From assembly GCF_900110955.1 (NCBI RefSeq), contig NZ_FOFR01000033.1:1-64000 (forward strand): a DNA stretch of 64,000 nucleotides. The letters are read 5' to 3'. The position numbers and the translations under genes were made by a program. The notes beneath the pieces were generated by a model that saw nothing but the letters and a program-made list of their open reading frames with translations, did not search any database and was not told the origin of the DNA. How positions within the stretch are numbered: the first letter of the stretch is position 1; every line of letters starts with the position of its first letter. Of the stretch, positions 56,048-64,000 are shown in pieces. Source of the DNA: Lentzea xinjiangensis (lineage in GTDB: Bacteria > Actinomycetota > Actinomycetes > Mycobacteriales > Pseudonocardiaceae).

Positions 56048-56090
56048 ACACGACTGGGCATGCAGGCCTTGCCTGCACGCCCAGTCGTGT
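56048..56090 (+). terminator. strong 20-bp stem-loop after the loading PKS
   Basis: ACACGACTGGGCATGCAGGC (56048-56067) pairs with 56071-56090 with a single mismatch around a CTT loop, 42 bases after the stop codon. It is the strongest hairpin seen in the window. Confidence 0.8.
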
Positions 56091-56484
56091 TCGGCCGGAC
56101 AATCACCTGTACCGCTCGAAAAGTCATCACTGCAGGTCAAGCTGCATATCGGCACTCGCTGATCATCCCACCTGGGATCCGCTTGCGGGCGGGTCGACAG
56201 CCGGAGCCGTCAAGATCATGCGCCGATCTGGGGTTCTCGAACGTCTGGCGGTAGCTGGTCGCGGCCCTGGTGCACACCGGTGAACCGATCACCCAGGCAT
56301 GCTCGCGGATGGGAGAACCTCACCGCTCAGAGCAGCGATAACTTCCCGGGCGGCACAGCTTTCGTTTTGGCGCCGCCAGGGCTCGGCCGGAGCACGAACC
56401 GTTGTTGCGACAGATCGCGCCGCACCACAGGCCGCTGGTGACGCCGTGGCATCTGTCCAACGTACCTACTGAGCCCGGAGCTGC
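56091..56484. other. intergenic region with dispersed repeat copy B
   Basis: No supportable gene. It contains the second copy of the 50-bp repeat at 56105-56154. The remainder has no sustained frame with a start signal and borders gene wreckage to the right. Confidence 0.4.
56105..56154. repeat. dispersed repeat copy B
   Basis: Matches 31121-31170 in the same orientation with the exact core CCGCTCGAAAAGTCATC. It begins 15 bases after the terminator hairpin. Confidence 0.55.
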
Positions 56485-57075
56485 TCATGCGTTCGGACTC
56501 ACGCACACTTCTCGTGATCCGTTCGCAGAACGGGCATGAACAGAGCCGCTGAGTTCGGTCAGCGGGCGTCCCGTCGCGGAAGTGTGGTGAGCCGTGACTT
56601 CAGCAGCGATGGACGACGCCGTCTCCTCCGGCGTGTGTGCGCCCAGGTCGAGTCCGAGGGGTGACCGCAACCGATCGAGTTGATCAGGTGTGACGCCGGC
56701 GTCGCGCAACAACAAGATGCGCTCCGCATGGATGCGACGCGAACCCATTGCCCCGACGTACGCCAGCGGCATCCGCCGGGCAAGGGTCAGCACTGGAATG
56801 TCGAATTCGGGGTCGTGGGTCAGAACGCACGACTGTACGTTCGTCCGTTTCAGTGCCCTCCAAGTAGCGGTGCGGCCAGTCGACGACCACCTCCGCGGAC
56901 GGGAACCGTTTTCGGGTGGCGAAGGCGGGCCTCGGGTCGCAGACGGTGACCCGGTAGCCGAGGAATCTTCCCACCTCGCTGAGTGCTGCGGCGAAGTCGA
57001 GCGCGCCGAAGATCAGCATTCGGGGTGCCGGGGAGGTCACCTCGACCAGCACTTCCACAGGCTCGCCGGTGAGAC
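56485..57075 (-). pseudogene. xdhC: xdhC-like (XdhC/CoxI family) pseudogene
   Basis: One frame reads MLIFGALDFAAALSEVGRF, then YRVTVCDPRPAFATRKRFP and VVVDWPHRYLEG. After TDERTVV the frame breaks at about 56840, and CVLTHDPEFDIPVLTLARRM continues in another frame, followed by YVGAMGSRRIHAERILLLRD. These are the NAD-binding parts of XdhC/CoxI proteins, which insert molybdenum cofactor into xanthine dehydrogenase-type enzymes. The N-terminal half of about 100 residues is missing. One extra base explains the frame break, so the gene is dead and probably not part of the metabolite pathway. Confidence 0.85.
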
Positions 57076-57108
57076 AGTCGATTCAGCGGATCACGTCCGT
57101 GCCACGGC

Positions 57109-57540
57109 ATGCGAGAGCGGCGCTTCGCCGAAGCCGCGGACGTCATGCGCACGAAGAAGAACGCCTGTTTCCTGTGGGTGTTCGAGGACCTGGTGGAGGG
57201 TGCCGACTTCGATCTGCTGGCCGCCGCGGCGGGTTCGAGTACGCGTTTCCCGGTACCGGAATGGCGGGAGACCTGCTGCCGATCCCGGAGCCTTCTCACC
57301 CGGAGCTGACGTTCGAGCGGGTGACGACCGACGAACAGCTGCTGGTGTACGCGGACATCAACTCACGCGCGTACGGGTTCGAGCTCGAGGACGGACGTGA
57401 CTGCATCGCCGGTTCGGCGCTGTGGAAGAGCGAGGTGCACGCGTACCTGGGTCTTCGGCTGTTCATGGTCACGGCAGGTGCTCGGCTGGCCAGGGACGGT
57501 CAGCTCTTCAGCGCGCAGAACCGCATCGACGAGGTCGCCT
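57109..57540 (+). pseudogene. GNAT-like acetyltransferase pseudogene
   Basis: Fragments in two frames read RFAEAADVMRTKKNACFLWV and then GMAGDLLPIPEPSHPELTFE, DINSRAYGFELEDG and ALWKSEVHAYLG. This looks like the N-terminal half of a GNAT-family protein. A frameshift lies near 57235, and the acetyl-CoA-binding half is missing before the thioesterase end at 57593. The gene is broken and lies head to head with the xdhC relic. Confidence 0.65.
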
Positions 57541-57592
57541 CGAACCGATCCGGGGGTAGACCGGCGCTCAGCCGCCACCGCGGATCGGCCGG

Positions 57593-58363
57593 TCAGCGGT
57601 CTCGGGCGCGGCGAAGCCCGGCGCTGCCGCGGAGTTCGCGCCGCACGAGGTCCGCGACCGTCCCCCACTGGCTCGCCGGGAAGAAGTGGCCCCCTGGCAG
57701 CTCCTCCAGGGTGAAGGACCCGGTGGTGTACCGCGTCCACCCGCCCACGTTCGGCACGGACACGATCGGGTCGTCGGTGCCGGCCAGAGCGGTGATCGGC
57801 ACGGTGATCGGCGGGGCGGGTGCGCATCGATAGGTCTCGATCGCCCGGTAGTCGTTGCGCACGACGGGTAGCACCATCGCGCGGAGCTCCGCGTTTCGCA
57901 GCACGCCCGGTTCGACGCCGCCCAACGACTCGATCTTCGTGATCAGGTCGTCGTCGGACATGAGGTGCGCGCCCGTGTCGCGTTGCAGATGTGGTGCCGC
58001 TCTGCCGGACACGAACAGGTGCGGGACTGGGGTGGACGCTGCCTGCAGCCGTCGCGCCACCTCGAACGCCACTACCGCGCCCATGCTGTGTCCGAACAGC
58101 GCCAGCGGCCGGCTGGTGTGCAGAACGGCGAACACCTGGTCCGCCAGCACGTGCAGGTCGTCCACCGGCCGGTCGCGGAGGCGGTCCAGGCGGCCTGGGT
58201 ACTGGACGGAGGACAACCGCACCTCGCCGGCGAGTTCCGCGCTGAGCCTGCTGAACCACCCGGCGGAGCCGCCCGCGTACGGGAAGCACACCAGGTGTGG
58301 AGCTTCCTCGGGCGCGGCGTGGAACTTCCTCAACCAGCGGTCGCCCTGGGCGACGTTCGCCAT
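57593..58363 (-). CDS. type II thioesterase
   Basis: Starting at ATG 58363 after a GAAGAGGAAGAAC ribosome-binding site gives 256 residues. It is an alpha/beta-hydrolase of the TEII class: HLVCFPYAGGSAGWF, nucleophile elbow LFGHSMGAVVAFE, aspartate in ALAGTDDPIV and histidine in LPGGHFFP. TEII enzymes clear stalled or wrong acyl groups from PKS/NRPS carrier proteins. Since no PKS in the window has a releasing thioesterase domain, it might also take part in release. It stands alone between relics, upstream of a dead PKS fragment. Confidence 0.92.
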   Translation of the reverse strand: MANVAQGDRWLRKFHAAPEEAPHLVCFPYAGGSAGWFSRLSAELAGEVRLSSVQYPGRLDRLRDRPVDDLHVLADQVFAVLHTSRPLALFGHSMGAVVAFEVARRLQAASTPVPHLFVSGRAAPHLQRDTGAHLMSDDDLITKIESLGGVEPGVLRNAELRAMVLPVVRNDYRAIETYRCAPAPPITVPITALAGTDDPIVSVPNVGGWTRYTTGSFTLEELPGGHFFPASQWGTVADLVRRELRGSAGLRRARDR

Positions 58364-58504
58364 GTTCTTCCTCTTCCGATCGGTTCGCCATGACGCCGAA
58401 GCGGTTGTCCTCGGACAAGTCCATCTCAGGTGGCAGGGACGTGCCAAGCCCCTGAGCGCAGGGAAAGGCCCAGGCCGCGCGGGTGGCGCGGTCCGGGCAT
58501 TAGA

Positions 58505-59651
58505 TCAGCCGCCGAGCAGGCGGCTCAGGTCGTCCTCCGGCGTCAGGTAGCTGCCGGACAACGCGTCCGCCTCACCGGTCACCAGCCGCACGAGCATCTC
58601 CGAGGAGTCTTCGGGCGTGGTGAACCGGCCGCCGTCGCGCTGGTCGGCCATCCACGCACCCACCCCGTCGACGTGGCGGTCGCCGGTCTTCCCGGCTTCC
58701 AGCTGCCTGCGGGTCAGACCGAGGTCGACCAGCCCGGGGTGGTAGTTGAGGACCGACACCCCGGTGCCCGCCAGCTCCGGCGCGAGGTTCTCGCCGAGCT
58801 TGATGGCGGCGGCCTTGGACACCGAGTAGCCGGAGACGTTGGGCCAGCGGTGCTTGCCCGCCGAGCTCACGACGTTGATCACCCGGCCGTGCCCGCGCTC
58901 CACCATGCCCGGCAACACCGCCGGCAGGCGCGCATGGTCCCGCGCAGGTTCACCTCCATCGTCTGTCACCAGTGGTCCTCGTCGACCTCCCACAGGGGGC
59001 CGGCCGGACCGCCGACACCGGCGTTGTTGATCAGCACGTCGACCTCGCACTCACCGGTGCGGATGCTCAGCGCGGCCAGGTGCACGGCGACCAGCGCGGA
59101 CGACTGCGCGGAGTCGACGGTGAAGCTGGGGCCGCGCAGCCCCAGCGTGTAGGAGATCCGGTTGGCGATGAGACCGCAGCTCTGACCGGTGACCGCGTGG
59201 TGCCCGATCTCCTCGATCCCCTCGCGCTGCGCGAGGGTGGCGTAGTCGGAACCGAAGGCGCCCATGAACACACCGACCGGGTGCTCGTGCAAAGCGCCTG
59301 GGACGACGCCGGCATTCTCAAGCGCCTCCCACGCGAGCTCCAGCGCGAGCCGCTGCTGCGGATCCATGTCCGTGGCTTCGCGCGGGGAGATCCCGAAGAA
59401 CGCCGCGTCGAACCGGTCGACCTCGTCGAGGTAGCCGCCCCAGCGGGAGCTCGGCCGGGCCGCGACAGGTCGGCGTCGTACAGGGCGTTCGCGTCCCACC
59501 GCGCGGGCGGGGTCTCGGTGATCGCACTCGCACCGGTGACGAGCAGTTCCCAGAAGGCCTCCGGGTTCGCCGCCCGGGGAAGGCGGCAGGACAGGCCGAT
59601 GACGGCGATTCCATCCCGCGCGGCGGCAGCAGCGTGTTCGGGCGTGATCAT
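58505..59651 (-). pseudogene. collapsed PKS: KSQ N-terminus joined to a C-terminal SDR
   Basis: From ATG 59651 a PKS start reads DGIAVIGLSCRLPRAANPEA. The frame breaks near 59460, then YLDEVDRFDAAFFGISPREA runs to DSAQSSALVAVHLA, a loading KS with glutamine at the active site. Right after SIRTGEC the sequence becomes EVDVLINNAGVGGPAGPLW, the middle of the same SDR family that ends the intact terminal PKS. After a further frameshift near 58970 it continues NVVSSAGKHRWPN to SGSYLTPEDDLSRLL. An internal deletion therefore fused a KSQ to an SDR tail, removing several kilobases of PKS. It cannot be functional. Confidence 0.92.
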
Positions 59652-59790
59652 GTGCGACTGAGTTCCTTCGATCGGCGGTGAAGTCGTGCGGAGGTGAAGT
59701 CCTGGCGCGGTTCGGTCATCGCCCCCCACAGCCAGGACTCGCCGCCTGAAATGCGACCCGCGAAATGAGAACGCTGCTTCATCGCCGAGA

Positions 59791-60435
59791 TCAGGATTCG
59801 ACGTAACGGGCGCGGAGATGGTCGAGGTAGGCGGTGGTGTCACGGTGCGGGTGGTCCTGAGCACCGCGGCGGTGCAGGTCGACGCTGCCGTCGGGGTGCA
59901 GGCGCAACGTGGTGGTGGCTCGCCGGACAGGCTCCGCCAGGCCCCTGTACGCGAGGTCCAGCACGGGCGTGCCGGGCGGGAACATCTCGAGGGCGTCGAC
60001 GGTCGAGGCCACCGGCTGGTGGCCGGTGCGGTTCGCACTGCTCACGTAGAGGACCGGGAACGGCTCCAGCACTGGACGTACCGGCGGCCAGCGGGCGCCG
60101 AACAGCAACGCCCAGCCGTCCCTGGTGGCGGGCGCCAGCCAGTCGGGAACGCTGGGCGACATCGGCACGAGCAGGGTGACGTGCTCGTCGCCGAGCAGCC
60201 GGTGGGCCAGGGTGGCCGCGGCCGGCTCGAGCGTCGTCGCCGACATGATCTCGGTGACGACGTCGGGGCTGTGCGCCCACACCGCGACAGCCTGGTCGAC
60301 CGGTCGGCCCTTGGCGGCGTTGACCGCTGTCGGGGTCGTGGCGGTGACGACGTGCGTGAGCGGGACGGGGTTCGGCAGCACCACCGCCTCGCCCCGGCCC
60401 AGAGCGTCTCGCACACCCTCGACGCCGACGATCAC
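59791..60435 (-). CDS. YrdC/Sua5-fold protein
   Basis: The start is GTG 60435, which overlaps the stop of the metallolyase gene (GTGA); 214 residues. The YrdC fold is indicated by GEAVVLPNPVPLTHVVTA, the KxR motif in AAKGRPVDQ and the SxN motif in YVSSANRTG. YrdC proteins make threonylcarbamoyl-adenylate from threonine, bicarbonate and ATP. Relatives inside O-carbamoyltransferases supply carbamoyl-adenylate. The usual PTDT of the first motif is replaced by PNPVP, so this is a divergent member. Tight coupling to a carboxylate-condensing enzyme suggests a specialised role over tRNA modification. Confidence 0.75.
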   Translation of the reverse strand: MIVGVEGVRDALGRGEAVVLPNPVPLTHVVTATTPTAVNAAKGRPVDQAVAVWAHSPDVVTEIMSATTLEPAAATLAHRLLGDEHVTLLVPMSPSVPDWLAPATRDGWALLFGARWPPVRPVLEPFPVLYVSSANRTGHQPVASTVDALEMFPPGTPVLDLAYRGLAEPVRRATTTLRLHPDGSVDLHRRGAQDHPHRDTTAYLDHLRARYVES

Positions 60436-61655
60436 CGCTGCACCGCTCCAGCCCGCATTCCGTCGAGGTAGTGGGCGAACGCCTGGTCGTCCACCACCGC
60501 GTGGCCCTGCTGGTAGGCGCGGGACTTGACCCACGACATCGCGGTGCGCGCCCCGGTGACGTCCAGGTCGTGGCCCAGGCGGGCGGCGACGGCGGTGACG
60601 ACACGGGCGCTGGCCAGGTGGGTCAGCACGATGCTCGGCGTGATACCGACCTGCTCCGGGTCGAAGGGCTGGAACAGCTCCGGGTGCACGAACGGGGTTC
60701 CGGTGGAAATCGTGCCGACACCGGTACCGACCACCGGGGTGGTCACGCCCAGCGGCACACCGGTCTCCTCGGCCACCGCCTGGGCCAGCACGGGCAGCCG
60801 GGTCAGGTCCGGGGGCGTGCTCCACGGGTCGGCGTCCTCTCCGAGCAGCGTCTTCGTCCGGTCGGCTCGGTACGCCAAGAGGAACAGGACCTGTTCGGTG
60901 GCCACCAGACCAGAGCGCTCCGCAACGCCCAACCACGAGGACGACACCACGCGCACTCCGCTTTGCAGTGCCGCCATCGTGTTGGCCAGCCCCAGACCGA
61001 GGTCGTTGTGCGCATGCGAAGCGAGCACGACGCCCTCGGACCGCGCGGCCGTGTACATAGCCGCAGCATCGGCGGGCAACTGGTCGCCGACCGTGTCCGC
61101 CAGGAACACCACACCCGCTCCCGCGTCCGTCAACTCCCGCGCCGCGTCCGCGAGCAGACCGTGATCGGCGCGCGACGCGTCGGCCAGGCACACGTCCACC
61201 GCGACCCCGGCACCGAGTGAGTCGGTCACGAGGGCGGCACCGGCGCGCACGGCCTGCGCGGCGGGCAGGTGCGTCATGACCTGCGACATGGCCTCCGACG
61301 CCGGAACGACGAGCATGACCCTCGCATGGGCGACGCCCTGCACCGAGGAGATCGCCTGTCGCACGTCCGCAGCCGTGCCCCGGCACACCGCGGCGGGGCT
61401 GACCGCGCCCTCGGCCTCCATGGCAACCCGGCGCACCGCCTCGAACTCCTCCTTGCAGACCGCGGGGAACCCTGCGGCGAACACGACGTGCCGCGGCCCG
61501 TCCTCACCGAAGATCGCACCCTGCTCCCGCGCCAGCCGTACCCGGAAGTCCGGGCTCATCAGCGTCTTGCCCTGCGCCCCGTCCCGCGCAGACTCCTCCC
61601 ACAGCACGACCCGGCCGGCCAACGCCGACTCCCGCACCACATCCGACTCAGTCAT
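60432..61655 (-). CDS. DRE-TIM metallolyase (isopropylmalate/homocitrate synthase-like)
   Basis: About 407 residues from ATG 61655 (GTG 61658 directly precedes it). The TIM-barrel signature is WEESARDGAQGKTLMS, a variant of the usual LRDGEQ with the metal-binding arginine-aspartate pair kept. FLADTVGDQLPADA and the metal ligands HAHNDLGLGLANT (HxH and Asn) are present. The family condenses acetyl-CoA with 2-oxo acids or cleaves HMG-CoA. The long C-terminal regulatory domain of true leucine-pathway enzymes is absent. It is translationally coupled to the YrdC-fold gene. It could supply a branched hydroxy-diacid unit, perhaps linked to the HMGR-like enzyme at 7764, which is speculation. Confidence 0.83.
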   Translation of the reverse strand: MTESDVVRESALAGRVVLWEESARDGAQGKTLMSPDFRVRLAREQGAIFGEDGPRHVVFAAGFPAVCKEEFEAVRRVAMEAEGAVSPAAVCRGTAADVRQAISSVQGVAHARVMLVVPASEAMSQVMTHLPAAQAVRAGAALVTDSLGAGVAVDVCLADASRADHGLLADAARELTDAGAGVVFLADTVGDQLPADAAAMYTAARSEGVVLASHAHNDLGLGLANTMAALQSGVRVVSSSWLGVAERSGLVATEQVLFLLAYRADRTKTLLGEDADPWSTPPDLTRLPVLAQAVAEETGVPLGVTTPVVGTGVGTISTGTPFVHPELFQPFDPEQVGITPSIVLTHLASARVVTAVAARLGHDLDVTGARTAMSWVKSRAYQQGHAVVDDQAFAHYLDGMRAGAVQR

Positions 61656-62119
61656 CACTGCTCACCGTTGCCAATCCATCCGCGTCAACTTTGATATCCG
61701 CACGACTGTTCCGCGATGTTCTCCCGGAACTCCGTCCGTCCCCTGGTGGAGCTGATTCTGCGTGGATGTCCGTAGTGGAGCTCTTCACATCCATGCGACG
61801 AATTCTCTGGGCGTCGGCGCCTCGATCTTGAAGCGGATCGACCACCCGCACATCACGGAAAACCGCAACGACCAAACACCCGTCGCGACTGAACTGCGGC
61901 ATCATCGACGAGTACAGCGTTTCACGTGGTATGCGACAGAACGGCGAGGACAGGATGACTTGCGGCGTCATCGCCGCACCTCTCGACCACGCCAGCCGCA
62001 TCGCCCGGCAGAACGGCTGAGCACACCACTCGCGAGTCGTCCGCCGCGGCAACTCCTCAGAGGTGCGGCCACCTGTCGAACAGTGGCGTACACAATGCTA
62101 ACCAGTTCTGCGTTGGCCC

Positions 62120-62139
62120 CACTGCGGAAGTCCGCAGTG
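62120..62139. promoter_or_regulatory. CACTGCGGA-N2-TCCGCAGTG palindrome, candidate operator
   Basis: Nine-base perfect arms flank a two-base spacer, with the same core and spacing as the palindrome at 27278-27307. It lies between the metallolyase start and the right-hand glycosyltransferase. Confidence 0.55.
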
Positions 62140-62619
62140 CCAAAGGTGAATCCTGACGCCTGCGGTGATGACCGCGAGGACATGCCCTCCCGCCGGCGGC
62201 GGTGACGTCGAGAAACTCTCACCGGAAGACGAATGGACAGCCTCACTCCAGCCGCGGAAGCGTGACTCAGATCGCAGATCGACCAGCGAGGCGCTGCGGT
62301 TGTCCATGACGTCGGCAGGTCGCGTCGCTGAATGGATCCCTGATCACCTGGTGCTGCGGCCCGGCCACGGAGTTCATCGCCAACGCACACGACACGCACC
62401 CGGCCCGCTCCAGGTGGGACTCCGTGCTTTGTGCCCTTTGCCAGGCACGGGTATCAGTCCACGACACGTCGTCCGGCAAGCCTGTCGAGCGTCGGTCCAG
62501 ACTGGACCACCGCGACGCGGCTACTGGTGGTCTCCACCCAGGCGGGACAACCCGCACTGCTCTCCACCAAGGGACCTGGAGTCAAGATGGTGACCCATGA
62601 CACCAAGTTCAGGGAGGAT

Positions 62620-62755
62620 CCACCGTTCCGGCGCTTCCACCTGTAGAACACATCGCGGGTGGTGCCGTAACAGCGACAGGTTGCGGCACGTCGCCGCTGA
62701 CTTCCTCGGCGTGGCGCAGAACGACCAGGCGCCGGCCTGCCCGCGTGACCAGATC
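62620..62755 (-). mobile_element. IS481-like transposase N-terminal scrap
   Basis: One frame reads RRLVVLRHAEEVSGDV, and after a one-base shift ATCRCYGTTRDVFYRWKRR follows. This is the usual helix-turn-helix start of IS481-type transposases. Nothing of the catalytic domain follows in frame. Confidence 0.6.
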
Positions 62756-63456
62756 CTTCTCGCCTCACACGCTCTGGCATCCAGGCCTCCTCACCATCGG
62801 GAGCCCAGACGGTCAACACCCTCAGTCCGTTTTGGACCTGGCTCCAAAAGACCTGGACCCGCTCGCTGGCGTGGTCCGGCAGGTGCGGGTCGCCGCCGGA
62901 GCGGTGCACCATCTACAACCGGCATCTCCTGCCGGACTACGCACCGGCAGGAAGTCCCGATCGGACAGTCGGCGCACATCGTGGGTTGGCCCACCGCTCC
63001 CGGTTCACCCTGCGGCGACCACGAACTGCCCGTTGAGCACCGCAACTCAGCAGAAAACCTCATGGCCGACAACCCGTTCCCCGATCGGCTCCTGCGACCT
63101 TTCGGGGACGCAGCGTCGTCGCCAGTGCGACGACAGACCTCCGGAACACGTTCCGAGTGCCGGAACGCCAGCTTGTTCCGGGATGACCGACTCACCAGAG
63201 TTTCCCCAAGTGAATCCCGGTCCGCAGCGGTCGCCGGTACTTCCCGTCTTGCCAGTGCGAGCCCAGGTGTGCGGGTCGGTCGCAGGCGGTCGTCAGGGCT
63301 TCGTTCCGGAGCGGGAGAAACGCCACCTCACCATCCCGGCGACGCTGCCTCCCACCGACAGAACCAGTTCACGCCCGTGCTGACGCGACCACTGCAATCG
63401 GTGACCCTCGTCAGTCAATGGGTTCCGCCCCAGCAGGCGGTCATCACGATCGGAGC

Positions 63457-64000
63457 GTGACCTTGCGGATTCTTTTCACCGTTGCGAATTCACCGTCCCA
63501 CATCCGGGCTCTGGTGCCGATCGTCAGGGCCGCCGAGGCTGCAGGGCACACGGTCAGTATCGCCACCGCCGCGACCTCCGCCGAGGACATCACCGCCTAC
63601 GGGTTCGATCATCTGCCGGCGGGTCTCGACATCTTGGAGCTCGTAGCGCGGACGTTGAAGGAATCCGGTACGACGTTCGCAGAACTCACGGCGATGGAGA
63701 GGACGGTGGACTTCTTCATCGGCCCTCCGGCCGAGGCGATGGCCACGGACATCATCAACTCGGGGTGGAATCCTGATGTCATCGTCCGCAGCACGCTCGA
63801 GTTCGGCGGCGTGCTCGCCGCCGAAGTGCTGGGCGTGCCGCACGCCTCCGTCGCGATCGGTGGCGCGGTCAACGTGATCTCGCCGCCTGCCACGCTCGCT
63901 CCGCTGATGGCCCCGCTCCGCGCTTCGTTCGGCCTGCCGCCCGATCCCACCGGGGAGGCCAACTTCCGCCACCTGCACGCTTGCCTGATGCCCGAGAGCT
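63457..64000 (+). CDS. glycosyltransferase, MGT family, truncated by window edge
   Basis: From GTG 63457 (TTG 63463 has better spacing to GGAG) the frame stays open to the edge, 181 residues. It starts LRILFTVANSPSHIRALVPI, the N-terminal GT-B strand and acceptor helix of deoxysugar transferases. It continues with AAEAAGHTVSIATA, PDVIVRSTLEFGG and VLGVPHASVAIGG. It resembles transferases that glycosylate macrolide or aromatic aglycones. The donor-binding half lies outside. It gives the locus a second glycosyltransferase, so the cluster probably continues to the right. Confidence 0.85.
   Translation, partial: MTLRILFTVANSPSHIRALVPIVRAAEAAGHTVSIATAATSAEDITAYGFDHLPAGLDILELVARTLKESGTTFAELTAMERTVDFFIGPPAEAMATDIINSGWNPDVIVRSTLEFGGVLAAEVLGVPHASVAIGGAVNVISPPATLAPLMAPLRASFGLPPDPTGEANFRHLHACLMPES

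Larger units (their letters stand above)
61656..63456. other. intergenic region with palindrome and transposase scrap
   Basis: No intact gene in 1.8 kb. Contents noted: a GACTGAACTGCGG half-site (61887-61899), a perfect CACTGCGGA-AG-TCCGCAGTG palindrome (62120-62139) and an IS481-like transposase scrap (62620-62755, - strand). The rest shows no recognisable feature. Confidence 0.5.

Overview
The window is high-GC actinomycete DNA. The evidence is GTG/TTG starts, strong GC3 bias, type I polyketide synthases (PKS), large LuxR-type regulators and IS481-like relics. The style is that of a Pseudonocardiales-type genome, but I cannot name a genus. Nearly all of it reads as one secondary-metabolite locus that I do not recognise as a characterised cluster. 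I saw no rRNA, tRNA or CRISPR array, though I could not run a scan.

Layout, left to right. (1) 361-2929 (-): a coupled deacetylase / acetyltransferase / flavin oxidoreductase operon, then an IclR regulator with palindromes upstream (3629-4583). (2) 5352-8970 (+): a collapsed acyltransferase pseudogene, a macrolide-type glycosyltransferase and a divergent HMG-CoA-reductase-like enzyme, then IS481 debris. (3) 9582-19034 (-): a long unidirectional block. Its upstream half is a coupled aromatic-acid operon: MIO ammonia lyase/aminomutase, HxxxC heme-type tyrosine hydroxylase, catechol O-methyltransferase, CoA ligase-SDR fusion and Zn alcohol dehydrogenase. Its downstream half encodes a two-domain SnoaL-like protein, a four-helix membrane protein and a multicopper oxidase. 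(4) 19960-21170 (+): a wrecked second MIO gene fused to an aldo/keto reductase tail. (5) 21332-26536 (-): an iterative 6-methylsalicylate/orsellinate-type PKS. (6) 27958-36815 (+): two paralogous LAL regulators and two IclR regulators. (7) 36826-56006: a short modular PKS. The first gene (+) has a KSQ loading module plus one module. Two more genes (-) follow, the last ending in an extra SDR domain, and then a discrete acyltransferase-like gene. (8) 56485-59651: gene wreckage (xdhC, GNAT, a collapsed KSQ-SDR PKS) around an intact type II thioesterase. (9) 59791-61655 (-): a YrdC-fold protein coupled to a DRE-TIM metallolyase. (10) A second glycosyltransferase runs off the right edge.

How the parts may work together (inference). 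The modular PKS would make a propionate-primed C9 chain, by domain logic a 7-hydroxynona-2,4-dienoyl thioester. The iterative PKS would supply an aromatic polyketide acid. The coupled operon would turn tyrosine into an activated, O-methylated dihydroxyphenylpropanoid or beta-amino acid. Two glycosyltransferases suggest these units are assembled on sugars.

The most unusual points are these. The terminal PKS module has a truncated AT lacking the nucleophilic serine, and it is coupled to a free AT-like protein whose serine is also glycine. The same classical SDR family is fused to the PKS and to the CoA ligase. Decayed second copies exist of the free AT, the MIO enzyme, the KSQ-PKS/SDR and the alcohol dehydrogenase.
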